64,000 bases of DNA, from positions 213,270 through 277,269 of the forward strand of contig NZ_JAKIKP010000005.1 in the NCBI RefSeq assembly GCF_023284065.1, in the 5' to 3' direction. The DNA comes from Shewanella gaetbuli (GTDB taxonomy: Bacteria; Pseudomonadota; Gammaproteobacteria; Enterobacterales; Shewanellaceae). Of the stretch, positions 28,579-35,312 are shown in pieces; position 1 is the stretch's first letter; each line of letters opens with the position of its first letter. A program made the translations under genes and the position numbers. Below the pieces are notes generated by a model that did no database searches, was not told where the DNA came from, and was given only the letters and a program-made list of their open reading frames with translations.

Positions 28579-29763
28579 TTACTCCTTATCTGCCGCTTGA
28601 TTAAGCATCGGATACCACTTGTTAGATTGCTTGCTTGCAGCCACAACCGAATCGATAAATGCCATGCCTCTAACGGCTTCTGTAATGCCTGGGACAGACT
28701 GGCTATGATGATGAGTTTCTGAATTAAAATGACGAACTTGCTCTATGAATTGCAGATAAATATTGGCAAACGCTTCAATATAACCTTCTGGGTGGCCCGC
28801 GGGAGTACGAAGTAAACTATTCACTTCTGGTGATAGGTTTGCGACTCCGGTGCGAATAACTTGCATGGGTTGATTTTGGTATTTTTTATAGAGGCTATTG
28901 GGCTCTTGTTGACGCCATTCGAATGAGGCTTTGGTGCCGTAAATACGAATTGAAAGATTGTTTTCTTCGCCAATAGCGACTTGGCTAGCGAGTAAAACCC
29001 CTTTAGCACCATTATCAAACTTCAGCAAAACGGTGCCGTCATCGTCTAAAGTGCGTCCATTGACTAAGGTATTTAAGTCAGCACAAACCTCGGTAATGTG
29101 CAGGTTACTAATGTATTCGGCTAAATTGGCTGCGTGGACACCAATATCTCCCATACAGCAACTCGAGCCTGACTTTGCTGGGTCTAAACGCCAACTGGCT
29201 TGTTTTGAAGACTCGTCATCAGCACTGCCTAACCAGCCTTGCGAATACTCAACTATGACTTTAACAATGTCACCAAGCTCACCTTGCTGTACTCGGTAGC
29301 AAGCTTCTTTGACAAGCGGGTAGCCGGTATAGGTGTGTGTGAGGCCATATAAGCGATTGTGCTGTTTTACGATGTCTTCAAGCAATAATGCTTCGGGTAG
29401 ATTCATTGTTGCAGGTTTATCAGATAGCACGTGGAATCCGTGTTCTAATGCACATTTTGCCACGGGGAAATGCAAAAAATTAGGCGTAACAATCACCACA
29501 AAATCCATTCTTTGATCGGCAGGTAGTTCAGCCTCGGCGGCAAACATTGCTTGATACGTGGGATAACATCTTTGAGGTGAAACCCCCAAAGACTCACCTG
29601 TGTCGATACAGTTTTGATGATTAGAACTAAAAGCCCCTGCCACAAGCTCAATTTGGCTATCTAAAGCGGCGGCCGCTCGATGAATAACACCAATAAAAGC
29701 GCCTTTTCCTCCGCCGACCATGCCCATTTTTACTTTTTTATTTTTTAACATTGACTGCTTCAT
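28579..29763 (-). CDS. Gfo/Idh/MocA-family oxidoreductase
   Basis: 394 aa from the ATG at 29763 (another ATG at 29751 is equally plausible; an upstream TTG at 29814 is rejected). The N-terminal Rossmann fold starts KMGMVGGGKGAFIG, with NAD(P) binding by the glycine loop. DFVVIVTPNFLHFPVAKCAL and the EKP-like motif SDKPATMNLPEA (Lys in DKP) are the family's catalytic/cofactor signatures. It probably interconverts a glycoside or sugar and its 3-keto form. It is the first gene of an operon with the cytoplasmic TIM barrel and MFS carrier. A bipartite sequence shared with the gene at 29935 lies about 80 bases upstream. Confidence 0.88.
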   Translation of the reverse strand: MKQSMLKNKKVKMGMVGGGKGAFIGVIHRAAAALDSQIELVAGAFSSNHQNCIDTGESLGVSPQRCYPTYQAMFAAEAELPADQRMDFVVIVTPNFLHFPVAKCALEHGFHVLSDKPATMNLPEALLLEDIVKQHNRLYGLTHTYTGYPLVKEACYRVQQGELGDIVKVIVEYSQGWLGSADDESSKQASWRLDPAKSGSSCCMGDIGVHAANLAEYISNLHITEVCADLNTLVNGRTLDDDGTVLLKFDNGAKGVLLASQVAIGEENNLSIRIYGTKASFEWRQQEPNSLYKKYQNQPMQVIRTGVANLSPEVNSLLRTPAGHPEGYIEAFANIYLQFIEQVRHFNSETHHHSQSVPGITEAVRGMAFIDSVVAASKQSNKWYPMLNQAADKE

Positions 29764-29839
29764 ACCTAAAAATTTGCCTATAAATTCAGTATAAAGCGCA
29801 GGGAATGGTGTCAATACATAGATTTCGGTGGAAAATATA

Positions 29840-29868
29840 ACATTTTCAGCGTTAGCGTAAGAAGGTTA
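29840..29868 (-). promoter_or_regulatory. Candidate operator, copy A (before the Gfo/Idh/MocA operon)
   Basis: On the plus strand ACATTTTCAGCGTTA, eight variable bases, then AGGTTA. The same arrangement, with the same eight-base spacing, occurs at 30893-30921 before the exported TIM barrel gene. Both copies have the same orientation to their gene and lie about 75-130 bases upstream, as expected for an AraC-type site. The binding protein is not known. Confidence 0.5.
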
Positions 29869-29934
29869 TCGTGGTTGTGATGCCTCGAAGCCCCGTAAGA
29901 TAGGGTTGAATAGGGGCTGAGGCGACGATGTTAA

Positions 29935-30792
29935 TTATAAGCTGAGGTAGTATTGTAAGCTTTGCGGTAATTGGGTCATTGAACGAGAGGACTCATCCTC
30001 TAAAAAGAAATCGTTTACGCCCTGCTTTTTGGCTTCTTTTACAATATCTTCTATTGCAATATCCCCTTGCCCTAATACAACATTTAACTCAGGATCTGCC
30101 AAACCATTAGCCAATTTGGGGGTATTAGCCACTCTATCTTTTAAATGGAACGAACTAAATCTACCAGGATATTTCTTTAGCAATGCTAACGGGTCAACAT
30201 TGGCGTGGGCAATCCAGAAAACATCCATTTGGAATTGTGCAAAATGAGTGTTTTGCACCATATAATCGAATACCGTGCCATTGTTATAGGGAGAAAACTC
30301 ATAACCGTGGAGATGATATTGTAAGGTAATTCCGTGTTTTTTTAATAGCTTTCCTGCAGAGTTTAATACCTCGACCGCCGCTTTTGCTTCGTCGATGGTG
30401 AATTCGCCTTCTTCACCGTGAGGTATCCAATAGAACGTCGCAAACTTTGAGCCGAAGAAACGCGCTTTATACACTGCGGCAATCGGGTTATCCCTGATTT
30501 CTGTATAGCTAGTATCGACACTGACTAACTTCAGTGAATGTTTGTCTAAATAATCACGATACTCATCAATAGTTAAACCATTTAAATCTCGCCCACCCTC
30601 AACGTGAGTTATTCCCCACTGATGGATATGCTCAAAGGCTTGGTCGGTATTGTGTTTAATCTCGTTACGCAAACTATAAAGTTGTATTCCAGGTATAGGA
30701 GTCTCAAGCTGAGCGGTTAGGGATTCACTAGCAAACAATGTTGGGGATGCGAATAAAATTGCCCCTAATAATCCAAATTTTAACGTATTCAT
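29935..30792 (-). CDS. Exported sugar isomerase/epimerase-like TIM barrel
   Basis: 285 aa. A good signal peptide (MNTLKFGLLGAILFASPTLFASE) precedes a PF01261-type barrel. All expected active-site strands are present: YHLHGYEF, MDVFWIAHANVDP, FSSFHLKDR, GQGDIAIEDIV and FFLEDESS with Glu265 as the last metal ligand. The fold suggests isomerase, epimerase or keto-sugar hydratase activity in the periplasm. It is the intact partner of the altered paralogue at 24077-24940. AGGAT is five bases before the ATG. It has its own promoter region carrying operator copy B. Confidence 0.85.
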   Translation of the reverse strand: MNTLKFGLLGAILFASPTLFASESLTAQLETPIPGIQLYSLRNEIKHNTDQAFEHIHQWGITHVEGGRDLNGLTIDEYRDYLDKHSLKLVSVDTSYTEIRDNPIAAVYKARFFGSKFATFYWIPHGEEGEFTIDEAKAAVEVLNSAGKLLKKHGITLQYHLHGYEFSPYNNGTVFDYMVQNTHFAQFQMDVFWIAHANVDPLALLKKYPGRFSSFHLKDRVANTPKLANGLADPELNVVLGQGDIAIEDIVKEAKKQGVNDFFLEDESSRSMTQLPQSLQYYLSL

Positions 30793-30892
30793 AAGATCCT
30801 ATTTAAGTCGTTAATTGCTCATTGATAAACCTTGAGTTGTTAACATAACATTGCCGACAAAGATCGGTATCATTAAAGCGGCAATTAATGCC

Positions 30893-30921
30893 ACATTTTC
30901 AGCGTTATCACTCTTAGGTTA
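30893..30921 (-). promoter_or_regulatory. Candidate operator, copy B (before the exported TIM barrel)
   Basis: Second copy of the ACATTTTCAGCGTTA-N8-AGGTTA arrangement, about 100-130 bases before the ATG at 30792. The flanking and spacer bases differ from copy A, so the two conserved blocks stand out against unrelated sequence. Confidence 0.5.
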
Positions 30922-31060
30922 AAAATGTTTTATTGTTATATTTCTTTAATTTCAGTCGTTTAGGTTTTTTGGTGTTGTTTTTGTCTACTCGGTAGGCTCT
31001 ATAAATCACAAAGTAGATTCATATAATATCAGCATCATAAGTGGATATATGGAGTGAAAT

Positions 31061-31957
31061 ATGCGGATTGGCATTGACTTAGGTGGCACAAAAATTGAGG
31101 CGGTAGCCTTGTCTCAACAAGGATTAGAATTACATCGAAAACGTGTGGTTACCCCTAAAACATACCCAGAAATTGTCAATGCAATTGTTGGACTGATTGA
31201 AGATGCTGAACAAATAACACAACAGACTGGGACTGTTGGAATTGGTATTCCAGGGATAGTGTCGTCAGTCACTCAAAAGGTCAAAAACTCTAATACGACT
31301 TGTCTTAACGGTAAAATGCTCACACATGATTTAGAGAACAGGCTAAAGCGATCGGTTCGAATAACCAATGATGCTAATTGTTTTGCCGTTTCAGAAGCCA
31401 CTGATGGTGCTGCCCGTGGTTATTCTGTGGTTTTTGGCGCTATTTTGGGCACGGGATGTGGTGGTGGTGTTGTTTTTAATGGTCAGGTTCATAATGGCCG
31501 AAATGGTATTGCGGCTGAATGGGGACATAACCCACTACCTTGGTTAACTGATGCAGATAAACATGATACTCGCTGTTTTTGTGGAGCAGAACATTGTATT
31601 GAGACTTTTGTATCTGGTACGGGCTTTTTAAGAGATTTTCATGCTTTAGGCGGCAACGCTAAAGGATGTGAAGACATTATCGCTCTAGTCGAGCAGGGAG
31701 ACTCAACGGCAATACAGGCATTTGACCGATTTATTGATAGATTGTCTCGAGGGCTTGCACAGGTGATTAATACTATTGACCCAGACATTATTGTGTTGGG
31801 AGGAGGCTTATCTCAGGTGGATAGGATTTATGATGCCCTTCCTCAGTGCCTCCCTCAATACGTATTAGGTAAAGAGTGTTCTACCCAGATTGTTAAAAAT
31901 GTTTTTGGTGCATCATCAGGGGTGAGAGGGGCGGCTTGGTTATGGCCTGAGCAATAG
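31061..31957 (+). CDS. mak: ROK-family fructokinase, Mak-like
   Basis: 298 aa, full length. The N-terminal phosphate loop is IGIDLGGTKIEAVAL, the catalytic Asp lies in RITNDANCFAVSEA, the glycine loop is GAILGTGCGGGVVFNG, and the ROK signature with zinc ligands is EWGHNPLP plus CFCGAEHCIET. The C-terminal DPDIIVLGGGLSQVDR and SSGVRGAAWLWPEQ are strikingly like E. coli Mak (manno/fructokinase). It should phosphorylate fructose or a related hexose with ATP. It is the only plus-strand gene inside the sugar locus and the probable link to glycolysis. A GGAG site precedes the ATG. Confidence 0.9.
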   Translation: MRIGIDLGGTKIEAVALSQQGLELHRKRVVTPKTYPEIVNAIVGLIEDAEQITQQTGTVGIGIPGIVSSVTQKVKNSNTTCLNGKMLTHDLENRLKRSVRITNDANCFAVSEATDGAARGYSVVFGAILGTGCGGGVVFNGQVHNGRNGIAAEWGHNPLPWLTDADKHDTRCFCGAEHCIETFVSGTGFLRDFHALGGNAKGCEDIIALVEQGDSTAIQAFDRFIDRLSRGLAQVINTIDPDIIVLGGGLSQVDRIYDALPQCLPQYVLGKECSTQIVKNVFGASSGVRGAAWLWPEQ

Positions 31958-31982
31958 TCATGTTTTCGCCGTTATAACGCAC

Positions 31983-32010
31983 AAAAGCCACGTGATTAAC
32001 GTGGCTTTTT
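31983..32010. terminator. Bidirectional terminator between mak and the GMC small-subunit gene
   Basis: AAAAGCCACGT and ACGTGGCTTTT form an eleven-pair stem with a short loop and flanking A/T runs. It can serve both convergent genes. Confidence 0.88.
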
Positions 32011-32029
32011 GTTTGTGATTACATTTGGC

Positions 32030-32746
32030 TTATGCTTCTAAACCTAATTCTTTAAGCACTTTATCTAAATGATCTTTTGCTTCAGGTGTTGGCCCTGGGT
32101 AGTCACCTACAATGGGGACGTTACCCATATATCCAATATCTTTCATTCCTGCTGGGCTACAGAAGTAAGCGGCTAAAACGAGTCCTCTGAATAACGCAAA
32201 TGCTTCTGCAATTTGAACAAATTCTTCAGCTAAATCTGGAGCTCGGTAGGCAATGTCATCCATAATGGCGAGTTGTTGCTTATTTGATAGCTGTACGAAT
32301 TCTTTATTGAATCTTAGCTTCGCTTCATCATCAATCCAAATTAATGTCGAAAGAATGACGACTCTATCATTCTGTTGGCGACTATAAGGGGCACTGACCC
32401 ATTCATCCACAACATCAGGGACATTGACTTGAGACGCCGCTGGAAAACCATTTTCTTCTGGGACAATAATATCCGCTAAAACCGCGACCAAATTTAACTG
32501 TGACGCAGTTAATGTTTTCGGCCAAGGTGAGCTTGGAGGAATAATTAAATTAGGATCTTTACCATAGCCTTTAGCCGTTATTGGGGCTAAGTTTAATGTT
32601 GGCCAATGACCTTTAGTGGATTTACTGGTTAAACTACAACCTGTCACCATAGGGATAATTGTCATCGCTGACAATGTGCCCAGTAATTTTAATGACTCAC
32701 GTCGGCTCATGTTTGAATGATAGCTGTTCATGTTTTCTGTCGACAT
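32030..32746 (-). CDS. Gluconate 2-dehydrogenase subunit 3-like Tat lipoprotein
   Basis: 238 aa of the PF13618 family, the small subunit of FAD-dependent sugar dehydrogenases. The N-terminus has a twin-arginine signal (SRRESLKLLG) followed by a lipobox (MVTGCS), so it is exported folded by the Tat system and probably lipid-anchored. The LVAVLADIIVPEENGFPAASQ segment is the family core. One base separates its ATG from the stop of the GMC gene upstream. It should act as an export and maturation partner for the signal-less flavoprotein. Confidence 0.88.
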   Translation of the reverse strand: MSTENMNSYHSNMSRRESLKLLGTLSAMTIIPMVTGCSLTSKSTKGHWPTLNLAPITAKGYGKDPNLIIPPSSPWPKTLTASQLNLVAVLADIIVPEENGFPAASQVNVPDVVDEWVSAPYSRQQNDRVVILSTLIWIDDEAKLRFNKEFVQLSNKQQLAIMDDIAYRAPDLAEEFVQIAEAFALFRGLVLAAYFCSPAGMKDIGYMGNVPIVGDYPGPTPEAKDHLDKVLKELGLEA

Positions 32747-32747
32747 A

Positions 32748-34430
32748 TCAAATATTCCCCTTAGTCATTTCTTGCGCTAACCAGGTTGAGTTTCGCATGG
32801 CTAATGTCATGATGGTGAGAGTACAGTTTTTATGAGGGTTAGAAGCAAACACACCACCGTCCATAACAAACAGATTTGGACAATCCCACGTTTGGCTGTA
32901 TTGATTGGTCACTGAATCTTTAGGATCAGCGCCCATACGTGTTGTACCAATTTCGTGGATGATTTGACCACCTTTAGCAATAGCTTGCTCTGGAGTTGGT
33001 AGCGGGTCTTGCACCTTGGCTCCCATCGTTTCTAACAACATTTTTGCTGTTTTCAAACCATGAGCCACTTGATTTAGTTCGTGTTCTGACCATTTCCAAT
33101 GAAACTTAACAACGGGAATACCCCATTTATCTTTGACGTTTTCATCAATTTCCATGTAGCAATGTTCATTAGGCAGCATTTCACCTCGTAGTGCGAAATA
33201 AACCCCTGTGCCGTAGTCTTTCTTCACTTGGTCTTTAGCAAATTTACCGTAACCTTGAATATTACCGCCGACGCCTGAACCCGGCTGGCCAAAACCTGTG
33301 CCCAGCTCGAAATGATAGCCTCGTGGGAAGTCTAACTCACCGCGTTCTTGCATTTCATGTCCCCACCACGGAATGAACAGATGATTCCCGGTGTGGCCGT
33401 CTTCGTTATACCTTGGTCGATTTTCTAATGCTGGAATATGCGCACCTAAACCTGCACCAGTAGAATCCATAATATTTCTACCCACTTGACCGCTTGAATT
33501 TGCTAATCCGTTAGGGTGGTGTTTACTTTTAGAGTTTAATAATACACGAGCCGACTCACAGGCACTTGCTGCTAGAATAACGACTCTTGCGGGTAAACTA
33601 ACTGCTTTGGCTGTTTTTTTATCAATATAAGTGACGCCATTCACTTGGCCGTTGTTATCAACATCGACAGATTTAACCATCGCGTTGGTAATCACTTGTA
33701 AACGACCTGTCTTTTTCGCCATTGGAATAAGTGATGTGGTGGTTTGGAATGCCGCTCCAATAGAACAACCATGACCACAAGGTGTGGCATAAAAACAGGC
33801 TTGGCGATCATCTTTTGGACGAGTTAATACTGCTCGGTGCATAGGAACCACTGGAATTCCATGCTTTTTAGCTGCAGCCTGAACTAATAACTCAGGGACT
33901 CGAGCTACCGGTGGCGGCTGTAATACACCTTCGGCAGAGTCAGGCATATCAGGCAGACCGGTGTTTGTGCCACAAATACCAACAAGCTCTTCGGTTTTAT
34001 CATACCAAGGAGCAATATCTTTATATTCAAATGGCCAGTCAGCCCCTAATCCATCACGACTTTTTCCTTTAAAGTCATGTTCGCTAAAACGCAGAGAATA
34101 GCGACCCCAGTGATTAGTGCGCCCACCTAACATACGTGCACGCCACCATAAAAAATCACTGTCTTCGCCGGTGGTGTATGGCTCATCAGGGACGGTCCAG
34201 CCGCCGTCTACAGTCGCATCATAAAAACCAAAGTCTTTGTCTACATTCCCCGCACCCAATAATGGTGCTTCAGCATTGGTTTTGAACATAGGTGATTCAG
34301 TTTTTGGGTCATAATCACGACCCGCTTCTAACATTAATACTTTTTTGCCTTCTTTGGTTAAGGTGTAGGCTGCCATTGCACCACCTGCACCTGAGCCAAC
34401 TACAATGGCATCATAATCAAAATCTTTCAT
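32748..34430 (-). CDS. GMC-family FAD-dependent sugar dehydrogenase, large subunit
   Basis: 560 aa. The FAD motif GSGAGG is at 12-17 (DAIVVGSGAGGAMAAYTL), with the ARMLGGRTNHWGRY substrate-side block. The C-terminal catalytic pair is the His of HEIGTTRMG and the Asn of NPHKNCTL. It has no signal peptide and should be carried through the Tat pore with the adjacent small subunit. Relatives oxidise the C3 (or C2) hydroxyl of sugars and glycosides. No cytochrome c subunit gene is adjacent, so the electron acceptor is unknown. AGGAG precedes the ATG. It lies 33 bases after the DUF1080 gene. Confidence 0.9.
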   Translation of the reverse strand: MKDFDYDAIVVGSGAGGAMAAYTLTKEGKKVLMLEAGRDYDPKTESPMFKTNAEAPLLGAGNVDKDFGFYDATVDGGWTVPDEPYTTGEDSDFLWWRARMLGGRTNHWGRYSLRFSEHDFKGKSRDGLGADWPFEYKDIAPWYDKTEELVGICGTNTGLPDMPDSAEGVLQPPPVARVPELLVQAAAKKHGIPVVPMHRAVLTRPKDDRQACFYATPCGHGCSIGAAFQTTTSLIPMAKKTGRLQVITNAMVKSVDVDNNGQVNGVTYIDKKTAKAVSLPARVVILAASACESARVLLNSKSKHHPNGLANSSGQVGRNIMDSTGAGLGAHIPALENRPRYNEDGHTGNHLFIPWWGHEMQERGELDFPRGYHFELGTGFGQPGSGVGGNIQGYGKFAKDQVKKDYGTGVYFALRGEMLPNEHCYMEIDENVKDKWGIPVVKFHWKWSEHELNQVAHGLKTAKMLLETMGAKVQDPLPTPEQAIAKGGQIIHEIGTTRMGADPKDSVTNQYSQTWDCPNLFVMDGGVFASNPHKNCTLTIMTLAMRNSTWLAQEMTKGNI

Positions 34431-34463
34431 TGGGTACTACTCCTATAAAATAGCTTGCATGTT

Positions 34464-35171
34464 TTATAATGCTTTGATTTTTATATTTTTAAATGCTACT
34501 TCATCACCATGATCTTGTAGGCCAATTTGACAGCCTTCATTGGTGGAGAATCCTTTCCAGTTTTTAAATTTACTTTGCTGAACAAGTTGCTTCCACTCAG
34601 GGCTGTTAATTAGGATATCAGTGGTTAATACATTGTTTTGCCATACATTAAGTTGGTTATTAACCAGTTTAATACGGGCTTGATTCCATTGTCCTGCAGG
34701 TTTGTGTGAATCTGCAGGAGAGGCTATTAAGTCGTAAATTGAACCAGAAAGATGTGAGTCGATTTCAGTGTCTGAGTGGCGCTCGTTATCAATAATTTGA
34801 ACTTCAGGCGCATGAGAGTAGATATAATCACCGGCTTCATCAGCCATGATGAAAATGCCGCTGTTACCAGCCAAGGATATTTTCCATTCAAGCATTAGGT
34901 CGAAGTTTTTGTAACATTGTTTGCTAATCAAGTCACCACCGCCTTTAGCGGTTAATACCATGGCACCATTTTTTACCTGCCACTGTGGGTTGACGTCTTG
35001 TTGTTTAAAGCTACGCCACTGAGACATATCTTTACCGTTAAATAGTAGTGACCATCCTGCTTGACGCTCTGTTTCGCTAAGGAGGTTATCTTGTGCAAAT
35101 GAGGTTGAAGAAATACTGAGTAAAGGGATAAGTAAAATAGACCTCAATAAAAGCATTTTATTCTTATTCAT
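34464..35171 (-). CDS. DUF1080 (3-keto-disaccharide hydrolase family) periplasmic protein
   Basis: 235 aa with a signal peptide ending TSFAQDN. Family motifs (PF06439): WSLLFNGKDMSQW, FDLMLEWKIS, NSGIFIMAD, PEVQIIDNERH, SGSIYDL, WNQARIKLVNNQLNVW and the C-terminal IGLQDHGDEVAFKNIKIKAL. The fold is a concanavalin-like jelly roll. Characterised relatives cleave 3-keto-glycosides, by hydrolysis or elimination. Its place directly upstream of the sugar dehydrogenase genes supports that role here. A 12-bp tandem repeat lies just before its start. Confidence 0.88.
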   Translation of the reverse strand: MNKNKMLLLRSILLIPLLSISSTSFAQDNLLSETERQAGWSLLFNGKDMSQWRSFKQQDVNPQWQVKNGAMVLTAKGGGDLISKQCYKNFDLMLEWKISLAGNSGIFIMADEAGDYIYSHAPEVQIIDNERHSDTEIDSHLSGSIYDLIASPADSHKPAGQWNQARIKLVNNQLNVWQNNVLTTDILINSPEWKQLVQQSKFKNWKGFSTNEGCQIGLQDHGDEVAFKNIKIKAL

Positions 35172-35178
35172 AATTAAC

Positions 35179-35214
35179 CTTTTTATTTAGTTTTTTATTT
35201 AGTTTTTTATTTAG
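35179..35214. repeat. 12-bp tandem repeat in the 5' leader of the DUF1080 gene
   Basis: TTTTTTATTTAG is present twice exactly (35191-35202, 35203-35214) and once with its first base changed (35179-35190). The array lies 8-43 bases before the DUF1080 ATG; on the coding strand its last unit provides the AAAAAGG of the ribosome site. Confidence 0.75.
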
Positions 35215-35252
35215 TTTGGTTTATATGTGTGCATTATATTTTTTGATTAAAA

Positions 35253-35300
35253 TGCAGTAATGCCTGAGTAATAAACAATCTATTACCCAGGCATTCTGCA
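35253..35300 (-). terminator. Long hairpin between the TonB receptor gene and DUF1080
   Basis: TGCAG/CTGCA, AATGCCTG/CAGGCATT and GTAATA/TATTAC form one long stem with two single mismatches and a seven-base loop. On the minus strand TTTTAAT follows. It could terminate most receptor transcripts or protect the 3' end while allowing read-through. Confidence 0.65.
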
Positions 35301-35312
35301 CTGGGGGGAACC

